Assembly (NCBI RefSeq): GCF_002286975.1
Contig: NZ_NSKB01000008.1
Span: 124,001-188,000 of the forward strand
Source of the DNA: Halomonas salipaludis
Lineage (GTDB): Bacteria; Pseudomonadota; Gammaproteobacteria; Pseudomonadales; Halomonadaceae
DNA length: 64,000 nt
Reading direction: 5' to 3'
Positions 34,810-45,019 of the stretch are shown piece after piece (position 1 is the stretch's first letter; each line of letters starts with the position of its first letter). Below the pieces are notes generated by a model that saw only the letters and a program-made list of their open reading frames with translations, was not told the origin of the DNA and did no database searches. The position numbers were made by a program, and so were the translations under genes.

Positions 34810-35700
34810 ATGGCGACACCCCCCAGCCTCACCGTACAACTGCCCGGCGACCGCCCGCTACGCGGCATCGGCTTTATGCTCGCCGCCGGGCTGCTGTTCG
34901 TGCTGCTCGATACCGGCGTCAAGCTGCTCGGCCAGGACTACTCGCCTATCCAAGTGGTGTGGGCACGCTACGCCGGACACATGCTGGTGCTGGGCGGCTA
35001 TCTCATCTGGCTGGGGTGGCCGCGCTGCCGCGCGCTGATGCACACCGAGTCGCTACTCGGGCAGGTGCTGCGCGGCCTGCTGCTGTTCGGCGCCAGCACC
35101 TTCGCCTACCTGGCGCTGCGCGACCTGCCGCTGTTGCAGGTCTATGTGGTCAATTTCAGCGCGCCGCTGCTGGTGACCCTGCTGGCGATTCCGCTGCTCA
35201 AGGAGCGCGTGACGCTCGCTCGGGGCGCAGCGGTGGTGGTGGGCTTCATCGGTGTGATCATCGCCGTGGGGCCTGTCGACTGGCGCGCCCAGCCCGCGGC
35301 ACTGCTGCCGTTCGGCATGACGCTGTGCTTCGCGCTCTACCAGCTGACCACACGGCGCTTCGGCCGCCACGACCACCCGCTGACCTCGCTGTTCTACGCC
35401 GGCCTGGCCGGCGCCCTGGTCAGCAGCGCCGTGGTGCCGCTGTTCTGGACGCCCATCGCGCTGGGCGACCTGCCGCTGTTCCTGATGGTCGGGCTGCTCG
35501 GCGCGGTCAGCCAGCTGGCGCTGATCCTGGCCATGCGCTGCGCGCCGGCCTCGCTGGTCTCGCCGTTCCTCTACACCCAGATCGTATGGGCCTCGCTGTT
35601 CGGCTACCTGGTGTTCGGCGACGTGCCGCTACTGCAGGTCTACCTCGGCGCCGTGCTGATCATCGGCGCCGGGATATTTCTCGCTACGCGGCGGACTTGA
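34810..35700 (+). CDS. DMT-superfamily transporter (EamA type)
   Basis: 296 residues with ten predicted membrane helices in two EamA repeats, GGGAG before the ATG. Typical stretches are GIGFMLAAGLLFVLLDTGVKLLG, GASTFAYLALRDLPLLQVYVVNFSAPLLVTLLAIPLLKERVT and the second-half YTQIVWASLFGYLVFGDVP. EamA proteins usually export metabolites such as amino acids or related compounds. It ends eight bases from the napC stop on the opposite strand. Confidence 0.85.
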   Translation: MATPPSLTVQLPGDRPLRGIGFMLAAGLLFVLLDTGVKLLGQDYSPIQVVWARYAGHMLVLGGYLIWLGWPRCRALMHTESLLGQVLRGLLLFGASTFAYLALRDLPLLQVYVVNFSAPLLVTLLAIPLLKERVTLARGAAVVVGFIGVIIAVGPVDWRAQPAALLPFGMTLCFALYQLTTRRFGRHDHPLTSLFYAGLAGALVSSAVVPLFWTPIALGDLPLFLMVGLLGAVSQLALILAMRCAPASLVSPFLYTQIVWASLFGYLVFGDVPLLQVYLGAVLIIGAGIFLATRRT

Positions 35701-35707
35701 GCGAAGC

Positions 35708-36391
35708 CTAAGGCGCTGTCAGTTGACTGGGCTTGGCCGCCTCGGCGCGACCCAGATGCGTCACCCAGGAGATCACGTCGGGAATGCCCGCTTCCAGGGC
35801 GGCCGCCTCGTAGCCGCCGTGATGCCCGGCGGGCAGGTCGTGGGCGATGCCCTTGTGACAGTCGATGCAGGTCGCTTCGCCGCTGGCCAACGAGGTGGAG
35901 TGGGCGCGGGCCGCGCGGCTGCTCTGGGCGGTGAAGTCCATGTGCTCGAACTCATGACAGTTGCGGCACTCCAGCGAGTCGTTGGCCTCGAGCCGCGCCC
36001 ATTCGCGCTGGGCCAGCTCCAGGCGTTTCTCCTCGAACTGCTCCTCGGTGCGGATGCTGCCGAACACCCAGCCCCACACCTCCTTGGAGGCCTCCATCTT
36101 GCGCGCGATCTTGTGGGTCCAGCCGTGGGGCACATGGCAGTCGGCACACTGCGCCCTGACCCCGGAGCGGTTGGTGTAGTGGATGGTGTCCTGCATCTCG
36201 CGCAGCGGATTGCGCTCCATCTCGTGGCACGCCACGCAGAACTGCTGGGTATTGGTGGCCTCCATGGCGGTGTTGAAGCCGCCCCAGAAGATGATCCCGG
36301 CGATAAAGCCGCCCAGGGTCAGGAACCCCAGGCTGAAGTGCACGCTGGGGCGGGTGAGCAGCCGCCAGTAGCGGCCCAGCCAGCGCTTCAT
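35708..36391 (-). CDS. napC: NapC/NirT-family tetrahaem c-type cytochrome
   Basis: 227 residues. One N-terminal membrane anchor ([25 protein letters not shown]) is followed by four CxxCH haem sites: CVACH, CADCH, CRNCH and CIDCH. NapC takes electrons from quinol and passes them to periplasmic NapB/NapA. It is the last gene of napEFDABC and overlaps napB by four bases. No napG or napH is present. Confidence 0.93.
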   Translation of the reverse strand: MKRWLGRYWRLLTRPSVHFSLGFLTLGGFIAGIIFWGGFNTAMEATNTQQFCVACHEMERNPLREMQDTIHYTNRSGVRAQCADCHVPHGWTHKIARKMEASKEVWGWVFGSIRTEEQFEEKRLELAQREWARLEANDSLECRNCHEFEHMDFTAQSSRAARAHSTSLASGEATCIDCHKGIAHDLPAGHHGGYEAAALEAGIPDVISWVTHLGRAEAAKPSQLTAP

Positions 36392-36876
36392 GGCTCACCT
36401 CCCTGGCTTTCGCGGAGCATCTCACCGAGCACCTGGTCGACGGTCTGGAAGCGGTTTTCTACCAGCGGCGCGGCGTCGGTCTGGGGCACGTGGCACTGGG
36501 TGCAGAAGTAGCGGTCGGGGGAAACCGCCGCCAGCACCTGCTTGTGGCGGTCCATAAAGTGGGTGACGCTGACCATCGGCGCCCCGGCGCTCACCGCGTT
36601 CTCGCGGCTGTGGCAGGTCAGACACTGGTTGTGGCGCAGGTCGACCTGGTAGTCGCGAATATTGTGCGGCACCACCGGCGGCTGCTCGGGGTAGTTGAGC
36701 ACCTCGCGCCCCGACTCGCGGGACTGGCCGGCCATCGGCGGCGCCGGCTGGGTCTCGGCCACCGTGCCGCCCTGGCGCAGGCCGTCCGGTGCCGAGGCCC
36801 GATAGTGCTCCTCGGCGAGTGTCACGCCTGCCCAAGCCAAGGTGGCGGAGAGGCATAGAGCGGTAAGCCTTTTCAT
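36388..36876 (-). CDS. napB: Periplasmic nitrate reductase, dihaem cytochrome subunit
   Basis: 162 residues from the ATG at 36876. A signal peptide ([18 protein letters not shown]) is followed by two haem sites, CLTCH and CTQCH, and the distinctive [24 protein letters not shown]. NapB relays electrons from NapC to the molybdenum subunit. The stop overlaps the napC start by four bases; napA ends 23 bases upstream. Confidence 0.93.
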   Translation of the reverse strand: MKRLTALCLSATLAWAGVTLAEEHYRASAPDGLRQGGTVAETQPAPPMAGQSRESGREVLNYPEQPPVVPHNIRDYQVDLRHNQCLTCHSRENAVSAGAPMVSVTHFMDRHKQVLAAVSPDRYFCTQCHVPQTDAAPLVENRFQTVDQVLGEMLRESQGGEP

Positions 36877-36899
36877 CGCATGTCTCCTTGCTGGCGGCC

Positions 36900-39407
36900 T
36901 CAGGCCAGGTTGAGCAGCTCCAGGCGCACCGCACACTTCTTGAAGTCGGTCTGCTTGGAGATCGGGTCGGTGGCGTCCAGCACCAGCTTGTTGATCAGCC
37001 GGTTGGCGTCGAAGAACGGTACATAGACCAGCCCCTGGGGCGGCCGCACCCGGCCGCGCGTCTCGACCCGCAGGCGGATCTCGCCACGGCGGCTGGTGAC
37101 CTTGACCTCGCTGCCGCGCCGCACACCCTCGGCGCGAGCGTCCTCGGGGTGCATATAGAGCAGCGCCTCGGGCACCGCGCGGTGCAGCTCCGGCACCCGG
37201 CGGGTCATCGAGCCGGTGTGCCAGTGCTCCAGCACCCGACCGGTGCACAGCCAGTAGGGGAAGTCGTCGTCGGGGCGCTCCGGGGCCGGCTCGTCGGGCA
37301 CCGCGAAGATCAGCGCGCGGTCGTCGGGCTTGGCGTAGAACTGCACGCCGCGGCCCTCCTCGACGTAGGGGTCGTAGCCCTCGCGGTAGCGCCACAGGGT
37401 CTCCTGGCCGCCGACTACCGGCCAGCGCTTGCCGCGGGTCTGGTGGTAGACGTCGAAGTCGTCGAGGTCCTTGCCCTTGCCGCGCCCGAAGCGGGCATAC
37501 TCCTCGAACAGTCCCTTCTGGACGTAGAAGCCCAGCTCCTCGGCCTCCTGGTTGGCGTAGCCCTCCTCCATGTCGGAGAGCGGGTAGCGGTCGACCTGGC
37601 CGTTGGCGTAGAGCAGCTCGAACAGCGTCTTGTCGCGCAGCTCGGGGGCCGCTTCAAGCAGCTCCTCCGGCCACACCTCGTCGACGCGGATGCGCTTGGC
37701 CAGCGCCAGGGTCTGCCACAGGTCGGAGCGCGCCTCGCCGGGGGCGTTGACCAGCTGGTGGAAGAACTGGGTGCGTCGCTCGGAGTTGCCGAAGGCGCCC
37801 TCCTTCTCGACCCAGCTGGCGGCCGGCAGGATCAGGTCGGCGGACTGCGCCGAGGCGGTGGGATAGATGTCCGAGACGATCACGAAGGCCTCGGGGTTGC
37901 GCCAGCCAGGCAGGATCTCCTGCATGGTGTTGGGGCCGGCGTGCATGTTGTTGCATACCTGGGTCCAGTAGACCTTGATCTCGCCGTCCTTGAGCTTGCG
38001 GCTCTGCTCCACGGCATGAAAGCCGACCCGCTCGGGGATGGTGCCCTCGGGCAGCAGCCAGATCTCCTCGGCGTCGCGGCGATGCTCGGGGTTGGTGACC
38101 ACGCGGTCGGCGGGCAGGCGGTGGGCAAAGGTGCCCACTTCGCGGGCGGTGCCGCAGGCCGAGGGCTGGCCGGTGAGCGAGAAGGGGCTGTTGCCGGGCT
38201 CGGAGATCTTGCCGGTGAGCAGGTGCAGGTTGTAGATCAGATTGTTCACCCACACCCCGCGGGTGTGCTGGTTGACGCCCATGGTCCAGAAGGTCATGAC
38301 CTTGGTGTCGGGGTCGGCGTAGAGCTCGGCGAGCTGCTGCAGGCGATTCTCCGACACGCCGGACTCCCGCGCGGCGCGCTCGAGGGTGTAGTCGGCGACG
38401 TAGTCGGCGAACTCATCGAAGCTCATCTCCGACCAGGAGTTGGCATTGTCGGCGTTGGCCGCGGCCTGCTGCAGCGGATGCTCGTCGCGCAGGCCGTAGC
38501 CGATGTCGTCCACCCCCCGGGCGAAGCCGACGTGGCTAGCGACGAAGTCGCGATCGACGTTGCCGCTCTGGATGATGTGGTTGGCGATGTAGTTGAGGAT
38601 CACGATATCGGCGTTGGGCGTCATCACCATGGGGATGTCGGCCAGGTCGAAGCTGCGATGCTCATAGGTCGAGAGCACCGCCACCCGGGTATCCGGGTAG
38701 GAGAGCCGGCGGTCGGTGACCCGGGTCCACAGCACCGGGTGCATCTCGGCCATGTTCGAGCCCCACAGCACGAAGGCGTCGGCATGCTCGATATCGTCGT
38801 AGACGCCCATCGGCTCGTCGGAGCCGAAGCTGCGCATGAAGCCGAACACCGCCGAGGCCATGCAGTGGCGGGCGTTGGGATCGATGTTGTTGGTGCGCAG
38901 GCCGGCCTTGAACAGCTTGCTGGCGGCATAGCCTTCCCAGATCGTCCACTGCCCGGAGCCGAACATCGCCACGCTATCCGGACCGTGCTCGCGGATCGCC
39001 TGCTTGAACTTGTCGGCCATCACGTCCAGCGCCTCGTCCCAGGACACCGCCTCGAAGTCACCGTCCTTGGCATAGGCGCCGTTGCGCTTGCGCAGCAGCG
39101 GCTGGGTCAGGCGGTCCTCGCCGTAGAGGATCTTCGACAGAAAGTAGCCCTTGACGCAGTTCAGCCCGCGGTTGACCTCGGAGTGGATATCGCCGTGGGT
39201 GGCGACGATGCGGTCGTTCTGGGTGGCGACCATGACGCTGCAGCCGACCCCGCAGAAGCGGCACGGCGCCTTGTTCCAGTTGAGCCGGGTCAGCTCGGCG
39301 TTGGTGATCAGGTTGGTGGCCCCGGCGGGGATCGCGATCCCCGCGCTGGCGGCGGCCACGGCGGCCGCATTGGCCTTTACGAATTCGCGACGTGTCAGTT
39401 TCATCAT
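36900..39407 (-). CDS. napA: Periplasmic nitrate reductase catalytic subunit
   Basis: 835 residues. A Tat signal has Arg6-Arg7 in TRREFVK followed by an alanine-rich core. The [4Fe-4S] cysteines are Cys49, Cys52, Cys56 and Cys84 in the [10 protein letters not shown] pattern. Cys182 in NARHCMASA is the molybdenum ligand. The enzyme reduces nitrate to nitrite in the periplasm, for redox balancing or anaerobic respiration. It overlaps the napD gene by four bases. Confidence 0.95.
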   Translation of the reverse strand: MMKLTRREFVKANAAAVAAASAGIAIPAGATNLITNAELTRLNWNKAPCRFCGVGCSVMVATQNDRIVATHGDIHSEVNRGLNCVKGYFLSKILYGEDRLTQPLLRKRNGAYAKDGDFEAVSWDEALDVMADKFKQAIREHGPDSVAMFGSGQWTIWEGYAASKLFKAGLRTNNIDPNARHCMASAVFGFMRSFGSDEPMGVYDDIEHADAFVLWGSNMAEMHPVLWTRVTDRRLSYPDTRVAVLSTYEHRSFDLADIPMVMTPNADIVILNYIANHIIQSGNVDRDFVASHVGFARGVDDIGYGLRDEHPLQQAAANADNANSWSEMSFDEFADYVADYTLERAARESGVSENRLQQLAELYADPDTKVMTFWTMGVNQHTRGVWVNNLIYNLHLLTGKISEPGNSPFSLTGQPSACGTAREVGTFAHRLPADRVVTNPEHRRDAEEIWLLPEGTIPERVGFHAVEQSRKLKDGEIKVYWTQVCNNMHAGPNTMQEILPGWRNPEAFVIVSDIYPTASAQSADLILPAASWVEKEGAFGNSERRTQFFHQLVNAPGEARSDLWQTLALAKRIRVDEVWPEELLEAAPELRDKTLFELLYANGQVDRYPLSDMEEGYANQEAEELGFYVQKGLFEEYARFGRGKGKDLDDFDVYHQTRGKRWPVVGGQETLWRYREGYDPYVEEGRGVQFYAKPDDRALIFAVPDEPAPERPDDDFPYWLCTGRVLEHWHTGSMTRRVPELHRAVPEALLYMHPEDARAEGVRRGSEVKVTSRRGEIRLRVETRGRVRPPQGLVYVPFFDANRLINKLVLDATDPISKQTDFKKCAVRLELLNLA

Positions 39408-39682
39408 GCCCCCTCATGCGGTTCATCGGCACTGGCCGGGTCGAGCAGCTGGTGGTAGACCAGCGCCGCGCCGAGCACGCCGGGCCGTGTCTGTACGGCA
39501 TCGATCAGGTCGAGCGCACGACTCTCCTGAAGACTCTCCACCACCGCCACCAGCTTGCCCGCAGCGTCCTCGCCACGGACCTCGCAGCCGCCGGCGGCAT
39601 TCAGCCAGGCGGCCACCTCCGCCAGCCGCGGCGGCCGGACATGGACGATGAAACTGGCGATATGCAGCGTCTCTTGGCTCAT
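39404..39682 (-). CDS. napD: NapD chaperone
   Basis: A 92-residue ferredoxin-like-fold protein: it opens [22 protein letters not shown] and contains [32 protein letters not shown]. NapD binds the Tat signal of NapA and delays export until the molybdenum cofactor is inserted. It overlaps both napA and napF by four bases. The region is strongly GC-biased like the neighbours. Confidence 0.88.
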   Translation of the reverse strand: MSQETLHIASFIVHVRPPRLAEVAAWLNAAGGCEVRGEDAAGKLVAVVESLQESRALDLIDAVQTRPGVLGAALVYHQLLDPASADEPHEGA

Positions 39683-40197
39683 CGGCGCGCTCCGGGTTGC
39701 ACTGGGCCGTTGTCGGCCAGGGTGATGGCATCGTTAGGGCACACCGCCAGGCAGGCCCCACAGCCGCGGCAGGCCTCGCTGTCGATATGCGGCTGCGGCG
39801 GACGACCCAGCGCCGGCGGAAAGCGGATGGCGCGCCACTCGCAGGCGTCCTGGCAGGCCTGGCAGTGAATCTGTGCCAGCGCCAGGCAGTTGGCCTCGAG
39901 CTGCGCGTGCCAGGCAAACGCCTGGCGCTGGGTATCGAAGACGTCCGCTTCGCACACCGCAGCGCAGTCGCCGCACAGCGAGCAGCCGTCGGTATCGAAG
40001 CGGATCTCGGGGAAACCGCCGCCGCCGCGTACCAGCACGCCCTCCGGGCAGGCGTCGATGCAGGCATCGCAGCCGGTGCAGCGCTGGGTCAGGTCATCGG
40101 CAGTCCATGGTGGCCGGCGCACAGAGGGGCGGCCGCTCAAGGTGCGGAAGAACTGGCGGCGATCCGAATGGCGGTGAGCCTTGTTGTTATGGGTCAT
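39679..40197 (-). CDS. napF: NapF iron-sulfur protein
   Basis: 172 residues with three clear four-cysteine clusters: CTGCDACIDACPEG, CSLCGDCAAVCEAD and CRGCGACLAVCPN. An additional CQACQDACEW stretch lies between the second and third. NapF is a cytoplasmic ferredoxin-like protein thought to help maturation of NapA. It overlaps napD by four bases and follows napE by 12 bases. Confidence 0.9.
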   Translation of the reverse strand: MTHNNKAHRHSDRRQFFRTLSGRPSVRRPPWTADDLTQRCTGCDACIDACPEGVLVRGGGGFPEIRFDTDGCSLCGDCAAVCEADVFDTQRQAFAWHAQLEANCLALAQIHCQACQDACEWRAIRFPPALGRPPQPHIDSEACRGCGACLAVCPNDAITLADNGPVQPGARR

Positions 40198-40209
40198 GAC
40201 GTCACCGAC

Positions 40210-40383
40210 TCAACCGGGAGGGCCGGGTGGGCCGGCGATCATCTGGTAGATCCACACCGCGAAGCCGTAGCTGCCGACCACCGCCACGGCGAGGATCGGG
40301 AACAGCAACACGCAGATGAACAGAAACAGCTTCAGCTCTTGTCGCTTGCGCACCGACGGCGCGGCGCTGTCGGGGTCGCTCAT
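40210..40383 (-). CDS. napE: NapE small membrane protein
   Basis: 57 residues from the ATG at 40383, with GAGGAAA upstream. It has the NapE pattern: QELKLFLFICVLLFPILAVAVVGSYGFAVWIYQMIAGPPG, with one membrane helix and a proline/glycine end. It heads the nap operon. An FNR-like box lies about 97 bases upstream (40474-40487). Its role in nitrate reduction is not known. Confidence 0.88.
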   Translation of the reverse strand: MSDPDSAAPSVRKRQELKLFLFICVLLFPILAVAVVGSYGFAVWIYQMIAGPPGPPG

Positions 40384-40473
40384 GGCACTTTCCTCGCTGG
40401 GTGTGGGCCTGGCCGGATGTGACAAACCACCGCATACCCTTGTCAGCCTAGCGAAGACAGCCCCCTATGCCAG

Positions 40474-40487
40474 TTGACGCAGATCAA
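40474..40487 (-). promoter_or_regulatory. FNR/ANR-like box upstream of napE
   Basis: TTGAC-GCAG-ATCAA differs at one base from the TTGAT-N4-ATCAA consensus. The centre is about 97 bases before the napE start, which is a reasonable place for anaerobic activation. Confidence 0.7.
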
Positions 40488-40511
40488 GCTTTTATCAGAC
40501 AGCCTGAAACG

Positions 40512-40541
40512 CCGCGAGCCCGCCATAGGGCGGGCTCGCGG
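40512..40541 (-). terminator. Hairpin after aroQ, probable terminator
   Basis: CCGCGAGCCCGCC and GGCGGGCTCGCGG form a perfect 13-base stem with a four-base loop, about 25 bases after the aroQ stop. No long T-run follows, so termination strength is uncertain. Confidence 0.6.
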
Positions 40542-40564
40542 TCGGGCATCAAGCTAGCCTGGAT

Positions 40565-41011
40565 TCAGGCGTCGGCGGCCTTGATCAGCGCGTCCAGGGC
40601 GGCCAGGTAGCCCTGGCTGCCGAGGCCGGCGATCACCCCGTCGGCACGCAGCGAGACGTAGGAGTGGTGGCGGAAGCTCTCGCGCTTGTGGACGTTGGAG
40701 AGATGCACCTCGATGACCTTGCCGTCGAAGGCGTTGAGGGCGTCGAGGATCGCCACCGAGGTGTGGGTGAAGGCGGCGGGGTTGATGATGATCGCCGCGG
40801 TGCCGTCGAGCCTGGCAGCGTGGATGGCATCGATCAGCGCGCCCTCGTGGTTGCTCTGCAGCGCCTTGACCTCCCAGCCGTTGAAGGCGGCCTTCTCATA
40901 CAGGCTGTTGTTGATATCGTCGAGGGTCTCGTGGCCGTAGATCTCCGGCTCGCGAGTGCCCAGCAGGTTGAGGTTGGGGCCATGCAGCACCAGCACCTTG
41001 GCTTGGCTCAT
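40565..41011 (-). CDS. aroQ: Type II 3-dehydroquinate dehydratase
   Basis: 148 residues. The active site is recognisable in [21 protein letters not shown] (Arg20 and Tyr25 are the catalytic pair), in [16 protein letters not shown] and in [15 protein letters not shown]. The enzyme interconverts 3-dehydroquinate and 3-dehydroshikimate. In this cluster, next to a dehydrogenase and QuiC, it probably serves catabolism of quinate; type II enzymes also occur in biosynthesis. It shares one base with the end of the aroE-like gene. Confidence 0.92.
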   Translation of the reverse strand: MSQAKVLVLHGPNLNLLGTREPEIYGHETLDDINNSLYEKAAFNGWEVKALQSNHEGALIDAIHAARLDGTAAIIINPAAFTHTSVAILDALNAFDGKVIEVHLSNVHKRESFRHHSYVSLRADGVIAGLGSQGYLAALDALIKAADA

Positions 41012-41874
41012 CAGTCGCTCTCCTTGAGCAGTTCACGCCGATAGTGGGCGAAAAGGGTCAGCGCCTGGGCGTCGGCGGCGGCGCGCTTGGCTTCATCCTC
41101 GCAGAACAGCTTGAAGGCGTCGACGCCCTGGAACACGAACAGGCTGACGCCGCTCATTACGCTGGCACCGGCGGCCTGGGCGGCGGCGACGAACTCGGTC
41201 ACCGCCGGCACGTAGACCGCATCGAAGATCCAGTGGTGCGCCGCCACCAGCGCCTTGGGCAGCGGGCAGCCGGGGCTCTTCTCGTGGCCGATGGGGGTGC
41301 AGTTGACCAGCCCATCGCAGCGCGGCACGGTGGCAGCGAGCTCATCGCGACCGATGATCGAGGCGTTGAAGCCCTGGGCAGCGAGTTCGTCGGCGAGCTG
41401 GCGCGACTTGGCCGCGTCGAGGTCCATCAGGATCACCTCGCTGGCGCCGAGCTTGCCCAGCGCAAAGGCCGCCGCCTTGCCCACCCCGCCGGTGCCCAGC
41501 AGCAGCACCCGCCCCGGCGCCCGCTCGCCGAGGGTAGCGCGGTAGCCGCTGATAAAGCCGGTGAAGTCGGTATTTTCGGCGACGATCTCACCGGCATCGA
41601 AGACCAGAGTATTGGCCGCGCCGATCATGCGTGCCCCCTCAGTCGGGCGAGTGGCCAGGCGCACTGCCTCCTCTTTCCAGGGGAAGGTGACGTTGACCCC
41701 GCGGTAGCCGGCGGCGCGCACCTCGTCGACCTGGCTGGCCAGGGAGTCGATGGGTTGCTCGTTGGCGTCGAACAAGTCATAGCTGGCGGGAATCCCGGTC
41801 AGCTGGCCGAGTCGTACGTGCAGGTCCGGCGAGCTGGAGTTCATGATGGCCTTGCCGATCAAACCCAGTTTCAT
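41011..41874 (-). CDS. Quinate/shikimate dehydrogenase-like protein (NAD-preferring AroE paralogue)
   Basis: 287 residues from the ATG at 41874 (CAGGAG upstream). The catalytic lysine is Lys67 in NVTFPWK and the paired aspartate Asp103 in ENTDF. The nucleotide-binding loop is GTGGVGKA. Where NADP-dependent AroE proteins have an NRT signature, this one has [10 protein letters not shown], an acidic residue that favours NAD(H), as in YdiB and corynebacterial QsuD. That and the quiC neighbour argue for oxidation of shikimate and/or quinate rather than biosynthesis. Confidence 0.85.
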   Translation of the reverse strand: MKLGLIGKAIMNSSSPDLHVRLGQLTGIPASYDLFDANEQPIDSLASQVDEVRAAGYRGVNVTFPWKEEAVRLATRPTEGARMIGAANTLVFDAGEIVAENTDFTGFISGYRATLGERAPGRVLLLGTGGVGKAAAFALGKLGASEVILMDLDAAKSRQLADELAAQGFNASIIGRDELAATVPRCDGLVNCTPIGHEKSPGCPLPKALVAAHHWIFDAVYVPAVTEFVAAAQAAGASVMSGVSLFVFQGVDAFKLFCEDEAKRAAADAQALTLFAHYRRELLKESD

Positions 41875-41896
41875 AGCTGATCTCCTGATAGCAGCG

Positions 41897-43741
41897 CTAG
41901 CGCTGGGCGGATTGAGCGGCGAGCCGGATACCGGCATTGGCGGCACCGAACTGGTGATAGCCGCCGCGGCGCTCGACGATCTCGAAGAAGAAGCGTCCCG
42001 AGAAGGTCTCGGTATAGGCGTGGAAGAATTCGCCCTCGTCGCTGCGGTCGTAGAGGATATTGCGCGACTGCATGGCCTCGAGCAGCGCCGCATCGAGGTC
42101 GTAGCGGGCCTCGAGGTCGTCATAGTAGTTCTGCGGGATGCGCAGCAGCGGCAGGCCGCGCGCCTTGAGCGCATCGACGCTGGCGAAAATATCGCGACTG
42201 GCGAAGGCGATCTGCTGCACGCCACCCTGGAACTGACTCAGGAAGCGTCCCGGCAGTGTCTCGCTGGCCTGGGAGACGGTCAGCGGCAGGCGGATCGAGC
42301 CCTCGGGGCTGGTCACCGCCTGGCTGAGCATCAACCCATGGGGGTCGACGATCTCGTGCTCGGTCTCGGCGTCGAAGCCGAACACGGTGCGATAGAATAG
42401 CTGCCAGCCGAGCAGTTGGGTCGCCGGTAGCACGTAGGAGAGGTGGTCGACCCGGGTCAGGCCGGCTTCATCTCGGCTGTCCTGGTCGAACAGTTCGAAG
42501 TCGGTGCGCCACTGCAGGTCGCTGGCGGCCTGGTCGTCGACCAGATACACCAGGCTACCCTCGATGCCGCGCAGCGCGGGAATCTCCATCTCGCCTTCGC
42601 CGACCTGGCTGCGGAAGGTCTGGGCCTGGAAGGCCTTGGCCCGCGCCAGCGCCTTTTCCACATCGTCGACCCGGAAGCCCACCGCACACACCGCGGTGCC
42701 GTGCAGCAGGCGAAAGGTGTGGGCAAAACTGTCGGTCTCGAAGTTGAGCACCAGATGCATATCGCCCTGCTTCCACAGTTCGACGTTCTTCGAACGGTGG
42801 CGTCCCACGTGGCGAAAACCCAACGCATCGATAAACTCGCCGAGCGGCGCGGCGCTTTCCTCGTCGAGGGTGAACTCGATGAAATGAATGCCGTTATACT
42901 GTGGCGCCGGCGGGATGCGACTGGCCCAGGGGCCCTCCTCGACCAGGTTCTCGAGCAGGATCAGCGAGCGCAGACCATCGCGGGCGGTGGCCTCGGTGGG
43001 CCCGGCGCGGAAGGCGTCGTTGAAGATCTCCAGCGATAGCGGGCCGGCGTAGCCGGTCTTGGCCAGCACGGCCATGAAGTCGCGCAGCGGCAGGCGGCCC
43101 TGGCCGGGGAAGCAGCGGAAGTGACGGCTCCACTGCAGCACGTCCATGTCCAGCTGGGGCGCATCGGCCACCTGCACGAAGAAGATCTTGTCGCGGGGAA
43201 TACGCGCGATGGCCGCGAGATCGTGGCCGCGGGAGAGGATGTGGAAGCTGTCGAGCACGATACCCAGCGCCGGATGATCGGCGCGGCGTACCACCTCCCA
43301 GGCGTCGCGGTAGTCGGAGATATGGCGCCCCCAGGCGAGTGCCTCGAAGCCGATGCGGATGCCGCGCTTGGCGGCCCGCTCGGCCAGCTCGCGCAGGTCG
43401 GCCGCGGCCTGGCCGAGGTCGTCCTGGCACTGCGGCGAGACGTTGCTGCAGACCAGTAGGAAGTCGGTGCCGAGTTCTTCCATCAGGTCGAACTTGCGCT
43501 CAGCGCGCTGCATGTTGCGGCTGCGCTGCGGCTCGGGCATGGCCTCGAAATCGCGAAATGGCTGGAAGGCGACGATCACCAGCCCCAGCGACGTACACAG
43601 CCCGCGCAGCTCGGCAGGGGAGCCGTCGAAGGAGAGCAGATCGTTCTCGAAGATCTCCACGCCCTCGAAGCCGGCGCGGGCAATGGCTTCCAGCTTGGTT
43701 CTCAGGTCGCCGCTAAGGCAGACGGTGGCAATGGCGCGCAT
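41897..43741 (-). CDS. quiC: 3-dehydroshikimate dehydratase with HPPD-like C-terminal domain (QuiC1 type)
   Basis: 614 residues from the ATG at 43741, with GGAGGA upstream. The N-terminal half is a sugar-isomerase-like TIM barrel with metal ligands Glu133, Asp164 (with His167), Gln190 and Glu238. The C-terminal half, from about 290, is a pair of vicinal-oxygen-chelate repeats like 4-hydroxyphenylpyruvate dioxygenase. This is the QuiC1 architecture known in Pseudomonas. The enzyme dehydrates 3-dehydroshikimate to protocatechuate. It joins hydroaromatic degradation to the pca genes. Confidence 0.92.
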   Translation of the reverse strand: MRAIATVCLSGDLRTKLEAIARAGFEGVEIFENDLLSFDGSPAELRGLCTSLGLVIVAFQPFRDFEAMPEPQRSRNMQRAERKFDLMEELGTDFLLVCSNVSPQCQDDLGQAAADLRELAERAAKRGIRIGFEALAWGRHISDYRDAWEVVRRADHPALGIVLDSFHILSRGHDLAAIARIPRDKIFFVQVADAPQLDMDVLQWSRHFRCFPGQGRLPLRDFMAVLAKTGYAGPLSLEIFNDAFRAGPTEATARDGLRSLILLENLVEEGPWASRIPPAPQYNGIHFIEFTLDEESAAPLGEFIDALGFRHVGRHRSKNVELWKQGDMHLVLNFETDSFAHTFRLLHGTAVCAVGFRVDDVEKALARAKAFQAQTFRSQVGEGEMEIPALRGIEGSLVYLVDDQAASDLQWRTDFELFDQDSRDEAGLTRVDHLSYVLPATQLLGWQLFYRTVFGFDAETEHEIVDPHGLMLSQAVTSPEGSIRLPLTVSQASETLPGRFLSQFQGGVQQIAFASRDIFASVDALKARGLPLLRIPQNYYDDLEARYDLDAALLEAMQSRNILYDRSDEGEFFHAYTETFSGRFFFEIVERRGGYHQFGAANAGIRLAAQSAQR

Positions 43742-43907
43742 GCTGTCCTCCGGGCCGCGGGTGGCGGAGCACTGCCCATCCCCTGCGGCGATTGTCGATA
43801 TGGCACTCTTGGCAGGGCGACACGAACCCGGCGTGGCCATTTGCCGGCCTAAGACCTTAGTCGCATCGCCCTCATCATGCATTGACAGTTCTGGAAAGGA
43901 ATTCTAG

Positions 43908-43947
43908 TTTGTTCGCTATTAGCACGCAAGTTCGACAACCGAACAAC
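43908..43947. promoter_or_regulatory. IclR-type half-sites in front of the tct operon, divergent from quiC
   Basis: tttgttcgct (43908-43917), agttcgacaa (43929-43938) and accgaacaac (43938-43947) resemble the TTCGAAC decamers of the PcaR operator. They lie in the spacer shared by quiC and tctC. Shared control with the pca genes is inferred. Confidence 0.55.
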
Positions 43948-43989
43948 TCGACACATCAACACAACAAACAGATGTATCCGGAGGACACC

Positions 43990-44997
43990 ATGTTCAGACC
44001 TACGCTTAGCGCCCTCGCCGTTGCCATCGGCACCCTCGGCATCGCCGCTGCCGCCATCGCCGACTACCCCGAACGCAATATCCAGGGCACCATCCAGTGG
44101 GGCGCAGGTGGCGCCACCGACAACGTGATCCGCAGCCTCACGCCCCACGTCGAGGAGGCGCTGGGCACCACCATCGTGCTGACCAACCGCGCCGGCGGCA
44201 CCGGCGTGATCGGCATGAACCACGTCATGAACCAGCGCCCGGACGGCTATAACCTGCTGTTCGGCGCCGAGAACCCGCAGCTCTACCCGCTGATGGGCCT
44301 GGCCGACTTCACCTATGACGACATGCACGCCGTCAATATCATCGGCCAGGGCCTGGTAGTGATCGCCACCCACCCCGACAGCCCCTTCGAGGACTTCGGC
44401 GAGCTGCTCGAGTACGCCAAGGAGAATCCCGGCGAGCTGCGCATGGGCGGCACCGGCGCCGGCGGCCTGCCGAGCACCGTACACGCCATGATCAATGCGG
44501 TAGACGAACTCGATATCCGCGACGTGACCTTCGGCGGCGATGGCCCCGGTGTCACGGCGCTGCTCGGCGAGCATATCGACTTCATGCCGCTGAGCCTGTC
44601 GGCGGTGGCCGAGCAGATCCGCGGCGGTCGCCTCAAAGGCCTCGCGGTGCTCTCCGACCAGGAGGTCGAGGACCTGCCGGGCGTACCGCCAATCACCGCG
44701 GCGCTGCCGGGGATCGAGTCGTTCCTGCCGTGGGGGCCGTTCTGGGGCGTGTTCGTCCACCAGGACACACCGGATGACATCAAGGCAGTGCTCGAGGATG
44801 CCTACTACAATGCCGTGGCCTCGGACGAGTTCCAGCAGTTCCTCGACGACTTCGGCGGCGCCCCACTCAACCTGTCAGGCGATGAAGCCCTGCAGTACCT
44901 CGACAATTGGCAGTCGGTGACCGCCTGGTCGATGTACGACGCCGAAGCGGAAACCATCGAGGTCTCTCCGGAGGAGCTCGGTATCCCGCACCCGTAA
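43990..44997 (+). CDS. tctC: Tripartite tricarboxylate transporter solute-binding protein
   Basis: 335 residues from the ATG at 43990 (CCGGAGG upstream; in-frame codons before it lack one). Signal peptide with likely cleavage after AIA. TctC pattern: YPERNIQGTIQWGAGGATDNVIRSLTPH, VLTNRAGGTGVIGMN and RMGGTGAGGLPSTVHAMI. It binds a carboxylate in the periplasm for TctAB. Divergent from quiC, so shikimate, quinate or dehydroshikimate are plausible ligands. A strong hairpin lies before tctB. Confidence 0.9.
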   Translation: MFRPTLSALAVAIGTLGIAAAAIADYPERNIQGTIQWGAGGATDNVIRSLTPHVEEALGTTIVLTNRAGGTGVIGMNHVMNQRPDGYNLLFGAENPQLYPLMGLADFTYDDMHAVNIIGQGLVVIATHPDSPFEDFGELLEYAKENPGELRMGGTGAGGLPSTVHAMINAVDELDIRDVTFGGDGPGVTALLGEHIDFMPLSLSAVAEQIRGGRLKGLAVLSDQEVEDLPGVPPITAALPGIESFLPWGPFWGVFVHQDTPDDIKAVLEDAYYNAVASDEFQQFLDDFGGAPLNLSGDEALQYLDNWQSVTAWSMYDAEAETIEVSPEELGIPHP

Positions 44998-45019
44998 CCT
45001 TTCCCCCGGTCGCAGCCTG

